From positions 3,038,001 to 3,102,000 of the forward strand of contig JAHLEZ010000002.1 of assembly GCA_020726505.1 (NCBI GenBank): a DNA stretch of 64,000 nt, given 5' to 3'. Positions 1 through 12,173 of the stretch are shown here, one piece after another. The notes beneath the pieces were generated by a model, which was not told where the DNA came from, searched no databases, and saw only the letters and a list, made by a program, of their open reading frames with translations. The number at the start of each line of letters is the position of its first letter. The first letter of the stretch is position 1. Source of the stretch: Leptodontidium sp. MPI-SDFR-AT-0119 (lineage: Eukaryota; Ascomycota; Leotiomycetes; Helotiales; Leptodontidiaceae). The translations under genes were made by a program, and so were the position numbers.

Positions 1-46
1 TAAACGCACGTTTCGTTCAGTGATATAATAGATATCCCATCCCATA

Positions 47-1218
47 TCACCTCCCCCTCAACTTCTTAACATCCCTCCCAACTTCCTCCACCTCCCTCAC
101 TAACTCCCCATAAACCCTCGCCACCTCCCTCAATACCTTCTCCTTCTCCTCTCCACCCTCCCCCTCCCGTCTTCCAACACCATACCCCCAAAGAACCCTC
201 TCGGCCTCCCTCTTCCTCTCCCTCCCCCTCTCCCTCCCACTCCTCAACTCCCTCACATAATTCTCCAACGCGCCCTGAACCTCATCCGTATAAACCACCT
301 TCTCCCCCTTCTCCCTCTTACTCTTCGCCTCGTACAGAACCTGAGCTGCTTTCAACGCCAGATACTCGGACCGGGCTTTCAAGTGTCGCGATAACGAGCC
401 ATGGGTCGTTTGCTCGAGGGTGCGGATCGTGAGGTTCGCGGCTAGGTGATGCAATGTCAATAGTGTCGTTGTGTTACTGACTAACCTGACTCGACGCTCG
501 GCGAGACTTGTACGTTTTTGCTGGATCGAGAGCTGAAGGGAGGTTGTTGAGGGGACCAGTTTGGGGATTTGTCGGTGTAGGAAGGAGGGGTTGGTGGTGG
601 GGGTTTGGATTCGACAGAGGGAGAGCGTTTGGGTTTGGAGGTGGGTTGATAGTAAGGAGGCGATTTTGGAGAGGTGGGAAGGGAGAGTGCTCCATGTTGT
701 TGTGCTTTGTAGAAGCTTGGTTTGGTGGGGTGATAGGGCGGGGGAGGAGAGGTGGGAGGAGAGTATGAGGATTAATTCGAGGAGGTCGGGTGGGAGGGTT
801 GCTTGTGTTTGTGGTTTGGGCGGAGGTTGTTGGGTGTGAGATTGGCTTTGCCTGCTGGGTTTTGAGGCTGTGGCTGTAATTGTTGTGCTAGAAGAGGATG
901 TAGATGAGAGGTCGAGATTCCTGAGAGCGGATTTGAGTAGTTGGGCTTTGGCGCTGCGGAGACGGGAGGCTTTCAATGCCTATTAAATTCTCATGTACAT
1001 TAGCGATTCATTCATACTTAGCTAAGTATACCCTGAGAATACAGGAGGGACAAGCAAGAGAGGGAAAGGCAGACCTCAGACACGGCATCCCGCTCTTTTT
1101 GCGCGGGGTGCAATTTCGTCGAGCCATTGGGGTTGAGGATTTGTTTCGCGAGGGTGCTGTGTAAAGCTGCAAATCGGGGATTGCTCTGTAGGATTGTATC
1201 GTCTATTGGTGGGAGCAT
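47..1218 (-). CDS. coiled-coil-rich conserved protein (two exons)
   Basis: Two ORFs join through one intron: exon 1 1075-1218, intron 980-1074, exon 2 47-979. The join keeps frame, reading ..AVSE | ALKASRLR.. and gives about 358 aa. I chose the ATG at 1218 because conserved-looking sequence (MLPPIDDTILQSNP) begins there; an upstream in-frame ATG at 1395 would add low-complexity S/T/N/Q residues. The middle is Leu/Ser/Thr-rich and predicted helical (around LLELILILSSHL). The last 120 residues are highly charged (R/E/K) with heptad-like spacing, as in a coiled coil. No catalytic motif is visible. The layout recalls small subunits of microtubule or kinetochore complexes (for example augmin HAUS4), but I cannot confirm this, so function is unknown. 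Confidence 0.7.
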
Positions 1219-2248
1219 GACTGTGTGGGTGGTGGTGTGTTGCTGTCGGGTATGGTTGTTGCTGTGCTTTGGGGACGAGGCTGAAGTACTCTCGAGCTGT
1301 TGTTTACAAAATTGTGGGGACGTGGGTGAGGCGCGCGCGCCAGGGAACTTTATTTTGTCTGTGTTGTTTTTGGACCCAAATCCTTTTCCAGACACATTCG
1401 GTTAATATATTTCGTCTGCTCATTTTCGTCGAATTCACTGAGCCGGGCACTTCACTTGTACATGCAGACTAACTCGAATTTTCTACAAATCGCATTGAGA
1501 ATAGAATAAGGTTATTCCCGCTCCAGAATTCATCAGAGCCATATCAATTCTCATTAGTACGAGAACGTGTGGCCGAGATGAGCAATTACTTTCGAGGTTT
1601 CGAAAGGACCCGGATGAAGCTGATGCCAGTGGTGCTGTTGCTTTTGGCTCTTCTCATTTTCCCATGACGAGTCCGCTTTATTTTGCTCTGTTTTCTTTGC
1701 TTCCCGTCTATCAGGAAGCATCACCACCCTGCAATCATACAAGCTGACTGATTAGATTTAATATCTCCTTCCTAGGTTTCCATCGACGGATGTTGATGTA
1801 TTTACCCCTGTAACGTCGATTTGCGCCCACCTCCATTGCCTCCACGATATCTTTCCAACCGAGTTAAAATCCACATCAACCAAAATCTCAGATGCAGTGT
1901 TTTAAAGAATGAATTTCTTTAGGCCCATGAGTATTGACCTGAAACAACTTGGGTATATCTTAGGCGTCTGCTTGGCATGAAGTGCCAAGACGAGCGTACT
2001 TTCCATTTTCGACGACCGTCACGAAACACTTGCCACTGAAGACGGCTCATCTCAGCTCATGAAAGCGATACAATATACCTACATATGTCCTTCGTTTGTC
2101 GTCACTCGGTTTGAGTACATTCCAACAGAAAATCCCATTTCCACGAGCCATGTGTGACCGCAGCACCGAAGTACAAAATCATGCAACGAAGTACAAGCCA
2201 ATGTCACTGAGATGAACATCGACATCTTCACCAGTAAAAACACCAGGT
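1219..2248. other. intergenic, nothing recognised
   Basis: This holds the 5' side of both flanking genes, which diverge. Short ORFs here (for example 1554-1742 on the minus strand) have no protein-like composition. I see no RNA gene or repeat. Confidence 0.6.
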
Positions 2249-3199
2249 ATGGACATCTCAACAAATATATACAGCACCATCCAATCCAGCCTGGCCATCT
2301 CCAAGAATCTTTTCGACCTGGGCGACAAAACCAGTTCAACTGGGACTGAGCTCACCCAATGGGCTGTTGAGATCTCTCTTCTAAGTTCCACATTAAGCCA
2401 GATACGTTCAGCAATCACACAAGGAGAAGGAGGTCGGTACACAATTGGAGTTGCGGCGCTAGTTCAGAGGATATTCGAGCGGTGCGAGCAGATACATGGT
2501 GAGCTGGAGATCATCACGAATCGAATTCAACTTCAAGATGGCAGGAAGGCAGGTTTGACTGCGAGGGTGAGATGCGAATTCGAGAGAGTTGAGGTGAAAA
2601 TTTCGAAGGCAACTATGGAAGCCTGCAATATTACTCTGCATCTGATGCACCATAAGCTAGCTATAGCCAAGCAAGGGACTGGAAGACGGTAAGGACCCAG
2701 ATATTACAAATTCAACATGTCCTGACCACATCCCAGACATTCAAGCCTTGGTATGAATGTAGAAAACCAGCAACAAGACCTAGTAATCCAAGCCCTCTAC
2801 ACCTCCCTCCAAATCACCATCATAACACTCGAACACCTCGAAAACGGAGATACTAGTCTCCGCTCCCAGTCATTGACAACATCAACCAACAAACTCCGCA
2901 AGCTGAAACCACCCAGCAAGAGAACTGAGATGAGGGATTCGAACATCCAGAAAGAAAGGGCATCGGACTGGGTAAAGAATTTAGTTCGTCTGGAGAGGAA
3001 TAACTCGCTTATCTCACTTGAATTTTCGCCAGGAGGGAGCGGAGAAGTTGAAGGGATTTTGGATGGGAAGACGAACGGTGAGAAATGGGCTGTTAAGGAG
3101 AGACCGGAGGGTGTTGGAGAACTTCAGGGTGATGGACCAGATGATTTGGTGAGGATGAGTGAGAGGATGGAATATACGAGAGGATGGCCAAGTGTTTAG
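2249..3199 (+). CDS. stand-alone protein resembling the N-terminal domain of fungal NLRs
   Basis: Exon 1 is 2249-2688 and exon 2 is 2737-3199; the 48-nt intron (GTAAGG..CCCAG) keeps frame exactly and the product is 300 aa. Residues 1-140 are helical with the pattern of the N-terminal helical region found ahead of NACHT/NB-ARC in fungal STAND proteins (fungal_N, PF17111-like): short amphipathic helices, an ELTQWAVEISLLSSTLSQI segment and a downstream ERVEVKISKA segment. No P-loop, Walker B or repeat domain follows; the C-terminal half is polar and charged and ends about 550 bp before the convergent MFS gene. It could be a truncated NLR or an adaptor-type single-domain protein. Family assignment is by resemblance only. 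Confidence 0.6.
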
Positions 3200-3757
3200 A
3201 AATACTTCGAATAAAGCTACCATCAAGCTCTAGTTACGCACCTCGACCCGTTCATCTTTCCAGTCAAGGATCATACGCTGTAAACAAACACCGCCAACGA
3301 GGCTTGAGGTAGCCAAAACCGATCATCTACACGGCAGAGGCAGTCATACGCAGCTACGCCCCTCCCGGACTAATCTCCTGGAGTGGAAAGCTGGTGACAC
3401 AGACACGGCACGATACCGGTGCTTCTGTTTCTGCGGTACGGTTCGCGGCGAGGTACATACGATGCGGGGTAACTCGAGAAGACGGTTGAGAACATGCGAT
3501 TGAATCAGCGAATGCTGATTATCTATCGTGTGTGATGGAGAACGCGAATACGAGGTTGCGAGGGTTGGAGAGAGGATGAGTCTGAAGAAGGGGAGGGATT
3601 AAGGTCTGGAGATGTGATGATAGTGATGATGCTGAAGAAGGATAGCTGAGGCTCGTTGAGCATTTATCATGAAGACATTTTATTGACTTTCGCTTGACAC
3701 ACTATTCCAACTCTCAAATCTCCCCCCGACTATTCTCCCCCAAAGCCAACCAACTAC
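3200..3757. other. intergenic between convergent genes
   Basis: This is the 3' flank shared by the fungal_N-like gene and the MFS gene. I found no further exon, RNA gene or repeat. Confidence 0.6.
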
Positions 3758-5924
3758 CTAATGCATGATAACCGCAACATGATCATCCATATAGGCACCG
3801 ACATCCCCCAAAAAGCACGCCGCAAGAATACTCACAGCCCCAAACGCAATGCTCGTATAATAAACATACTTATAACTATCCGCGAACGCGACCTGGCCAG
3901 CGAGTACCACCATCTGGTAGGCGGTCTCGTTCGTCCCGATGCCGGGGATGGTGCGGAGGGCTGGGAGGAGAGAGGCGCCTGTGTATTCGATGGCGTGGGT
4001 TATGTGCGTTAGGTTCGTGATGCCGAGTTTGTAGATCATGGTCCCGCCGATGAGGTGTTTGGCGTTGGGGATGAATTTGTTGATGAAGACGTTGTAGTAG
4101 ACTGTGTAGCCTGGTGGTGGAGTGTGTCAGTTGAATTTTCATGGGGGAGAGGAAAGGAAAGGTAAGGGTGGGAGGATGTACCGATTGAGCCGCCGATTAC
4201 GCGGATGGCCAGGGTTAAGGCTGTGACTGTTGCGATGAGGTCGTCGGGACAGATTACGGTGGTTATAATTGAAGCTGGCACGACGATACCGCCGATTCCT
4301 AGACCGGCGAGGACGAGGATGCCCCAGAGTTGGTGGAGATTGAAACGGTCTGCGCAAGCGAGGGCACCGCATCCTGGGGAGAAGTCAGTTATAAAAGCTC
4401 TGATTTCAATGTCCTAAGTGGGAGTGGAACTTACCAGCAGTCATGAGGACTGATGAAATGATCATCAACTCCTTATTACGACCTCTGAAAACCGACAGGC
4501 ACCAGAGTACAATGACCGCACCACCGAGAATGGAGAAGCCAACAGGAATACCGCGAATGCCAACGCCGACGGGATCATGGCCGTACACATTGAAAGCTTG
4601 AGTTGGCCAGAACATGATAATGGAGAAGAAGTTGGCCCCGGAGATGAAGGTGATGACTAGTGTCAAGGCCAGGATTCGAGGTGCTTGGAGGAGTCGGGAC
4701 GGGAACATGGGATGTTTGGTCCCGTAGATCTCCCAGACTACGAAGGCGACGATGAGGAAGAATCCGAGGATGAGGGGAGCGAGGACGTGTGCTGACTCCC
4801 AGTCGTACTAAGTTTTGTGAGTTCCTGAATTTTCAAGGTGGATTGGCGGAAAAGACGAACCTGGTAACCACCCCATTGCATACCAGCCATAAACAAAATC
4901 ATCCCAGAAATGCTTAAGAACCCGCCCACGAAGTCGATCTGGGAGATGATCTCTCGTTTCGTTAAACCCATGGAATTGACTCTTGGCGGAGGAAAGTAGA
5001 AGAACAGCGTCATGAAAAAACCAATAGCTGTCCAGACGCCGCAAAGAAGGCCGCAATACCGCCATCCACCATGATGGGCAATGAGTTGAGCCCAGAGTAC
5101 AGAGGGACAGAATGGGAGGATAGTGAAGATCAAGACGGCGACGTATTTGCCTCTCTTGGCAGTGGGTGCTAGTTCAGACGTGGCTGCGAGGGCTGTGAGT
5201 TCCGAAATCCCTGCGCCGACGCCTGCAATTGCCATGCCAGCTTCAAAAAGTTAGCTGGAGATTCTCAAATGGTGGGAAGGGAGGGAAAGACAAACCAATG
5301 AATGTGTTCATGATTTTGGCGGTGGATGCTACGATTATTCCGAGGACGACGAGAAGTGAGCCTGCCAGGGCGACGTATCGTCTACCCAAAAGATCGGAGA
5401 GGGATCCAACAAATGGGCAGATTCCCGCAAGGGCGAGAAGATTTGCAAGGACAAACCAAATCCAACTAAGCACTGTCAGTATCATTAAATCGCACCGGAC
5501 TGTCCATCAACTGGCACGTACCGATCGGTACCACCAATGTCTGCATAGATATATGGAGGAATGGCTCCTGTAAACATGTCAGTGACAACGCACAAGACAC
5601 GGGGTCAAGTGGCTCTACCAAAAATATATACCGGGATTTGAGACCCAGTCCAGATGAATGCCATTGCGATGAGGGACATCATTCGTTTGAAAGACATCTG
5701 TGAAGAGTTAGTCATGACTTGCGCGAGCACCTATGTTTACGTACTGGAGGTTCATGGTCGTGATCTTCGCCATCACCATAAGTCCTCAGTCCATTCTTCT
5801 CGTAGTAGTTGGTATGGCCTGGGACTCGGTCGTGCGTAGCAATTTGCTCGATATGATCAGGGCTATGCTCTTTCTCATCCCCAGCATGAGCACTGGTGGA
5901 TGGAGGGGTCGAAGCCGTACTCAT
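3758..5924 (-). CDS. MFS efflux pump, TRI12/DHA-type
   Basis: Eight exons join in frame: 5745-5924, 5619-5697, 5522-5567, 5296-5465, 4861-5240, 4435-4807, 4182-4373 and 3758-4110. They total 590 aa, a normal length for the 14-TM fungal TRI12 family (PF06609). The N-terminus is hydrophilic and acidic/His-rich, then MSFKRMMSLIAMAFIWTGSQ opens the first membrane segment. The MFS signature GSLSDLLGRRY lies between TM2 and TM3, and family blocks such as PPYIYADIGGTDRW, SELAPTAKRGKYVA and LMFWPTQAFNVYGHD-like sequence follow. Family members export mycotoxins, siderophores or xenobiotics at the plasma membrane by proton antiport. No biosynthetic core gene lies next to it, so the substrate is unknown. 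Introns are short and canonical. Confidence 0.93.
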
Positions 5925-7578
5925 GGTGTATTATAACCAGCAGGATCAACTTGATACTTGAAGATGAAGACAAGATAAGATAGACAAGAGAGCAGCTCAA
6001 GACAAGCTTTCCAAATTGACTTTAGGAGGAAACTGAGGAAGCAAACAAGACTTAACCGGCGAGCTATAAGTACGAGCAGAGAGGAACCAGATTGCCGGGA
6101 AACCCCTCACATTGTATTCATGACCGCGGTAGGCGTTTTGTCCAAAAAGTACCGAGAAGGGCCGCCCCCTTCACAAGGTGGATCTCATAACAAGCTTTTC
6201 TTGATCTCCATACGCTGCAGCAAAAACTGCACTATCATTTATTCGGATCCTCCCCGGGCACCTGCTCCGGTCAAGGGTCTGAGTGGAAAGTTGAGGTATG
6301 TATGTAGTATGACTGTAGCGAATTGAGATGGCTCATTCAACGAGGGGTAGCAGACGGATGCAGTGTCGGGAATTTCCTGGGGAGTGGGGGCAGGATCATG
6401 GAGTCCTATTCGAGAGGGCGATCACTGAGTCGCACACCGATGGAAGCCACGCCGCCACCCACTTGGGTTGGGGTCTGATACATGTATCGTTGGGGCTTGA
6501 TACATATCCAATCCTAGCATGATATGAACGCCTCTGTTGGCGTTTAGAGGAGGTTGGAAGAGGAATATTGCTGGCCGTGCGCGGGTCACTCATTTGCCTC
6601 TTCGCTTCCCCGCATTATCCCCGGCCACTTTACTCGTACTTCAACATCATCAGCACCAGGAAACAAGATACGGCCCCTATCTGTAACAGAAGTCACATCT
6701 TCTGATGTGTAGGTACGGCACACACATACTTTCTTCTTATGCTTACAAACAGAGATGTCTTCAACTCCCAATAGTGCTGCTTACGTGGTTCACTTCCTGT
6801 GAAGTTTGTCACGCTGCAAATGCTGATTCATACTCTGCAGCGACGCTTTTTGGGACGTACCGAACGCCTCTTTCAGATATGAGCGAATGCAATAGTTGCA
6901 CGGCAGTTGGCCAAGGTGTTTCCGGAATTCCTCAAAAGCCGGTCCTCTCCATTATCAAAAGCAATGTGCCGCTTGTGAGACACAGTGCACTTGGCATCTT
7001 CTGGATTGGGCTTGCCAGCTTGCTTAGTGTCATTAAGACCTGCCCGTACTCTCTTAACTTAAAAAGAATTATCTAGAATTATCTGAATACAATTGCTTCT
7101 TTTGCACTTCCGAGAAATCCAAATTGATATCTGACATGTCACGTGTTGGTACGTGTCACCTGATCCAGCTTGACATTGGATGAGATTGGCCTTTACCCAG
7201 CGGCGAAGCAATGCAACGCTGAGGTTAAATGCACCTTCCCCTGTCTTGTTTTATGGCATCAACTCCACCTATTAAACTCGTAAAGCTCAGCTCGACGTCA
7301 GCCAAGAGAGATTGAGATTCAACACATGCTTCGTTGGACCTATTGTTTCTTCTCGGGTGCATAAGGCAGATTTGCTATCAGGCAATTTGGTAACCATTGG
7401 TCCTTCATCGCTCAGAAGCACCAACAATGAAAGTTGGTGATCGACCTGTGCTGTATAGCGCAGCTCGCGACTTCCCATGATAAGTTCGGCCATTCCCTTT
7501 ACATTTTGCTTTCCTCCCGAGGTTTGCAGTCGTAAACAAAAAATTTCCGGCCAGATTTTTAGACTTGAAAATTGAGAC
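5925..7578. other. long intergenic region between divergent genes
   Basis: It contains the MFS promoter side and the 5' side of the damaged secreted-protein gene. A TATA-like CTATAAGTA lies near 6064. Small ORFs (6120-6326, 6328-6522, 6705-7076) lack protein-like composition or splice support. I see nothing else. Confidence 0.5.
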
Positions 7579-8180
7579 ATGGCGGCATCTTCAATTCTCT
7601 CGCTCTTTCCTATCTTCTCGCTCCTCACCAAAACTATTGCACTTTCGAATTCATCTCGCATTGTATTATTCCATCTTTCCCACTTTTGCAATCATTACTG
7701 AGACTCGACTTTTAGGACGATGCGTTCGTCAACGGATACAACGCGTCAGGTTCCATTTCCTACCCTCAATTGAGAACCAACGACAGTTATCCCGAACCGA
7801 CCTGGACCTGGACAAGATATATCGCCCATAGCTACAACGAAACGACAAACGAGACTTCGGTTGAGGAAGCAGTTGGCTTGAAAATGATTTGAGATGGTAT
7901 ATTTCCGAGGCATGAGATAGGCTAATTGACAAACTCCAGGCCTGATATGAACCTGTCAGACGCAAACACTGCGCCCTACACAGGCTGCTACATGGTCCTC
8001 CAAGGAGCCAACGACAAAAAGGGAAACGCAAACGACGACGTATCCTGCAACACCGTCCTATCATCAGACTGCGTCAAAGAGATCATCATCAATACGGGGG
8101 GCGGCTCGATTCTGAATTTGTTGATACACGAGCCAGTCCACAGTTACATGTACAGCTACCATAAAATACAATATCTGTAA
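7579..8180 (+). pseudogene. secreted glycoprotein-like gene with a frameshift
   Basis: Exon 1 (7579-7662) encodes a clear signal peptide, MAASSILSLFPIFSLLTKT, and joins through a 53-nt GTATTA..TTTTAG intron (7663-7715) to an exon reading DDAFVNGYNASGS.. with several N-glycosylation sequons. A third exon from 7940 reads PDMNLSDANTAPYTGCYM.. with paired cysteines, typical of fungal extracellular proteins of unknown function. Exons 2 and 3 cannot be joined in one frame. A good donor (TG|GTATAT, ending at 7896) gives the right phase only after a frame change between 7861 and 7880, so a one-base loss or an assembly error is likely. The 3' end also looks short. Function unknown. Confidence 0.5.
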
Positions 8181-8904
8181 TTGTGAATGCTCGAATGGAA
8201 TTGTTGAGATGATATCCATACAAAAGGATGATGTTACAAAGCAATTCATGCCCGTTTTGAAGTTCGCAACGTGCGGGGTGTTGTTCCAGCCACATCTCGC
8301 TTCGGCCAAAACATCAACACCCGAAACTTACCCGACAAATCGTTATGTCCTTTATCTAGCCAAATACGCAAATATTGTCAATCGAGTCGGCTCATTACCG
8401 TAAGGGTTACTGCGATATCTGCCTAGGTAGGTATTTCAGAAACATGCGATGGCGGGAAACATGCTGATGAGACCATAAGTCAGAAAACTGGGTGTAACAA
8501 CCTGGCGAGTAAGCACTAAGGCAATCTACCAAGACAATAAACGGATGGAGTTCCAAAATTGGTAGGTTGCTGAATTGTTGCAGTTTTTTTCTATGAATTC
8601 TTTTTCTAATGTTTTGGCGTGCGAAATACGTATATATATTTTTTAGTAGAAGGGAGATTGTTGATTGTTTTTTGGCCGAGGCGAAGGGGTTGTTAAACGA
8701 GGTTGCCCCACTTGTTTGTTTCCCCGTCGGCAACGATCACAGATAACAGCCACTGGATGGATAGATTGAGGATTGGAAATGTTGCTGTATCATTCGTAAG
8801 TCCAGATATCTAAATTTCAGTGATTAGATCTTTGAAGCTACCCGTGCTGCTGGGAAGAGTCCATCAAAATTCCCAGTCATTCACCCCGCCAGCAAATCCA
8901 ACCT
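8181..8904. other. intergenic, AT-rich
   Basis: It contains a short TATATATA..TTTTTT tract near 8630. The 108-aa minus-strand ORF at 8407-8733 has no recognisable features. No gene is supported. Confidence 0.5.
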
Positions 8905-9687
8905 CTACTCCTCAAGCTCCACCATAAGCAAAATCGGATTATCTCTCACAACACCCTTCTTATACATCCGATCCAACCTCTTATAGGCCTCATCCTCCAA
9001 CATCCTCCCAAAATTCGCCGCGCCAGGATAATGCACACCCGCCATCATATCCCACGTCTCAGCCGCCTCACTTTCCTCTTCTCCGTCTCCATTCTTCACA
9101 ATCGACCCAACAAACCTCCCTGCAACTCCATATTTAGGACCCAGATCCTCGAGGAAAGCGTTCATGTACATCTGATATCGTGGGAACATCCCCTCGTGGA
9201 ATGTCAGGAAATTGAACATCGTCACGGGACCGCCGTATTTGGCGGAGAAGGAGGCGAGGAAGGAGCGCAGGGAGTCTGTGAGTGGGAACTCGACTTCTTC
9301 TTCATTTGGATCGTGTGGGCTTTCTGGTGTAGGCGAGAAGGGTGGGATTGGTGTGGTATTGGCGTGGAGGAGGGTAGAGTTTCGCTCGGTATAGTTGGTG
9401 GTCCATTGGTCTTCGATATCTGCTGTGAACGACCAGATTTCGGTTGCTATAGACATGATGGATATTGGGAGAGGGGTAGATGCTCCTGGAAGGATGGTCA
9501 CGATGTTAAATGGCGAGTTGTTGGTGGTGGCATCGTTCTGAAGGGTCGAAGAGAGGTGTGAGGTCGAGAGAAAATAATGTCCTTTTCCAATGGTGAGAGG
9601 CTTGGGGGTATGGGCCCAGAGTTCCTTGATGGTTGAAGCTTCAGAGGCTTTAGGTAGAACGATGAGGTAGACTGAATAGGGTGCCAT
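8905..9687 (-). CDS. dimeric alpha/beta-barrel protein (DUF1330/EthD-like fold)
   Basis: An uninterrupted 260-aa ORF starting MAPYSVYLIVLPK. The C-terminal half (about residues 140-260) has the strand-helix pattern of a ferredoxin-like alpha+beta barrel: GGPVTMFNFLTF, a helix with YQMYMNAF, an AGRFVGSIV strand, WDMMAGVHYPGAANF, and a final NPILLMVELEE strand. This matches fungal DUF1330-like proteins, which tend to have two such domains. The N-terminal half may be the second, more diverged barrel. Members are cytosolic and usually dimeric; catalytic activity is not established. The gene is single-exon with no signal peptide. The long plus-strand ORF 9031-9561 is its shadow. Confidence 0.75.
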   Translation of the reverse strand: MAPYSVYLIVLPKASEASTIKELWAHTPKPLTIGKGHYFLSTSHLSSTLQNDATTNNSPFNIVTILPGASTPLPISIMSIATEIWSFTADIEDQWTTNYTERNSTLLHANTTPIPPFSPTPESPHDPNEEEVEFPLTDSLRSFLASFSAKYGGPVTMFNFLTFHEGMFPRYQMYMNAFLEDLGPKYGVAGRFVGSIVKNGDGEEESEAAETWDMMAGVHYPGAANFGRMLEDEAYKRLDRMYKKGVVRDNPILLMVELEE

Positions 9688-10155
9688 GTACAGTCTCTTT
9701 GCTTAAAAAGCTGGGCTTGAAGTTTCACTCTTTTTGTGCGTCTGAGCTTGTGTGTGATGCAGCTACTTAAATTTGACTTTTTTTTTTTTACTATAGAGCG
9801 ACAACCTATGCTTTTATACAAGATCTCGAGAAGACAAGACTGAAAAGAATGTTCGGATTTAAGTGAGCTTAGGATGCTGATCTGTTAAGCGAGCGGAGTT
9901 CCACCTCCAAGAATTTGGGAGGTATAAGCAAGGAGCATTTCATAGGCCATTTAGTCTTCTAAATGATATAACTGACAGACTGAGTCACACCGAGACGTCA
10001 GATAACATACAACATGCAGTCAGACGGCGGGATTCATATCAAGATTCCTGGCTAACTCCGAGCCCGACCAGAATATAAGCGAGCAAGGAAAATAACAATC
10101 GCGCCAGGGCCAAACACCGTAAAAATATGTCTTCAGCTAGGAGGCGAGAAAACAG
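9688..10155. other. intergenic with a poly-T tract
   Basis: A T-run of about 12 lies near 9779-9790, just upstream (on the minus strand) of the alpha/beta-barrel gene and probably within its promoter. Nothing else is seen. Confidence 0.5.
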
Positions 10156-12173
10156 CTAGCGACTTTCCATTCTCCTGACGATCTGTAAGAATATGGCTTC
10201 TTTCTTCTCTACGTCTTCTGCATTTCCCCTGTCCTTGAAGACTTCATCCATCTGCTCGAGCGTCTTTCCGTTAGTTTCCGGGACGAAGAAATACGTCCAT
10301 GCGAACGATCCCAGACAAAATACTGCGAAGAAGACGTATGCACCAAATCCCGTGTTTTGAACAAGCGGAGGTGTGACGAGACCCTGACATGTCAATACAA
10401 AAGATAGAATGCGGGGTAAGCGGGGTGGCACATACAATTATGAAGTTGTTCAGCCAGTCTGTTTTACTCCAGATTAGCAAAAGAACGACCAGTATGATGA
10501 ATAAAACCACTCACTAGAACAGGTAGAAATCGCAACACCCTTTGCTCTCAGTGACGAAGGGAAGATTTCAGCTGGCATCGCCCACGGCACTGGACCCCAA
10601 CTCGCGCCAAATGAAATCATGTAAAACAGCAAGAATACAACGCTAGTCCAACCTTCTGGGCGATGCGAAGGCCAGTTTGATGAGTATAATCCGACTAGAA
10701 TGGAAATACTGAAGTGGGAGATAAACATCCCAACACTTCCCCAGAGAAGGATCGACTTGCGCCCGAAACGGTCGAGGGTCCAGAGGCTCGAAATGACGCC
10801 GAATAGTTGAGTGATGTTGAGAACGCCGGACATGATGAGTTGCATTAAGTAGTCGAGACCCATTGTTCTGTGTAAGTGTCAGTATAGCAAAGGAGGAGTG
10901 AGTGGCGAACTTACTTGAATAGTGTTGGTGAGTAGTAAATCAGCGCGTTTATTCCGACAAACTGTTGAAAAAACATCAATCCAGCACCTATATGAGTCCG
11001 CCTCCAACATCCAGGCTTTAGACAGTCCGTCCAAGAAACAATCTCGAGTTTCAGCCTATTCATCCTCGTCTTGGCCACCAGTTCAGGATGTCGTTCTTCG
11101 AGGACTTGTTTCTGGAATTTCGACTCGGCAATGATATCCATCCACTCTCTTTGCACTCTCACATCTGTATTCGGCAGCATTCTCAACTTGGCCAAGACTT
11201 CTAGAGCCTCAACCTCTCTTCCCTTTGCTGCAAGCCAGCGAGGCGAGAAGGGTAGGGAAATGAAGGCGCCGAGTCCAAGAAGCAACCCGGGAATTATTTG
11301 AAGTGCGAAAGGGAGTTGCCATGACAGGTTTCCGAGAATCTCTTTTGTGCCATATGTGATCCAGAAGGATACGACGATACCGAACACGATGCTGAATTCT
11401 TCGAAGACGAGGAGGGAACCGCGGATCTCAGGAGGTGAGATCTCGGATATGTAAAGAGGGACGACCATACTAAGCCTAGCGAAGATCTTTAGTCGTGAAA
11501 TATTTTATGCTGGATTTAACTTACATGCCAATTCCAACGCCTCCGATAAATCTGGCTGATACCAGCATTGGGTAATTGACGGACGCCGTTTGAAGACTTG
11601 ATCCCAGCGTGAAGACAATTACCGCCACGATAATGGAGTATCTTCGAGATATTTTGTCTGCGATCCAACCCTGATTTAAGGCGCCTGTATCATACATTAG
11701 CCTAATGATTTTGCAGTTGATTGTTGAAAGATGTGGGTTCTCGCCAATAAGTGCACCAAGCTCAATCATCCCTGTCATCAAACCTTTGTAAAATCCTCCT
11801 CCAGATGCCATCTCAGAGACTTCAGGGAATCGTTCGAGGAATTGCGGCATGACCAGAGTCACTGAAATAACTCCTTGGCTGCAAGAACTCGTCATCATTA
11901 GCTGTTGAATTGAAAAGCTGAAACTCACTCATAGCCAAAGAGCATCCCGCCGATGGCAGAGAATGCAGCACAGAGGACAACATATCGAGATGAAATAATT
12001 CCACGGAAACCTGGATAAAGTTAATCAATAACTAGAACATGAACCTGGCCCTAGTTAGAGATACCTGATGGACCATAAGGTTCCAGCACAGCCTGTGTCG
12101 TTGTCGCCGTTTGCACATGCTGGATATCGTCGCCCTTCTCATCTGAGCGTTTAGTTTCTGTCTCAATAGCCAT
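10156..12173 (-). CDS. MFS sugar transporter (sugar porter family)
   Basis: Several exons give a complete 12-TM sugar porter of roughly 540 aa. The start is the ATG at 12173 (MAIETETKRSDEKGDD), which opens a hydrophilic cytosolic N-terminus. The next exon carries SAIGGMLFGYD (TM1), then QGVISVTLVMPQF. Later blocks are ARFIGGVGIGM, VPLYISEISPPEIRGSL, LPFSPRWLAAKGR (the PESPRWL-like motif), FFQQFVGINALIYYSPT, LDRFGRKSILLWG, WGPVPWAMPAEIFPSSLRAKG and PETNGKTLEQMDEVF. All hallmark motifs of proton-coupled hexose or related sugar transporters are present. Introns are short with GT..AG ends. The exact sugar cannot be told from sequence. It acts at the plasma membrane. The first motif reads LPFS instead of PES, a mild deviation. 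Confidence 0.93.

Noticed and set aside
9031..9561. 176-aa plus-strand ORF
   Set aside because: Shadow of the alpha/beta-barrel gene.
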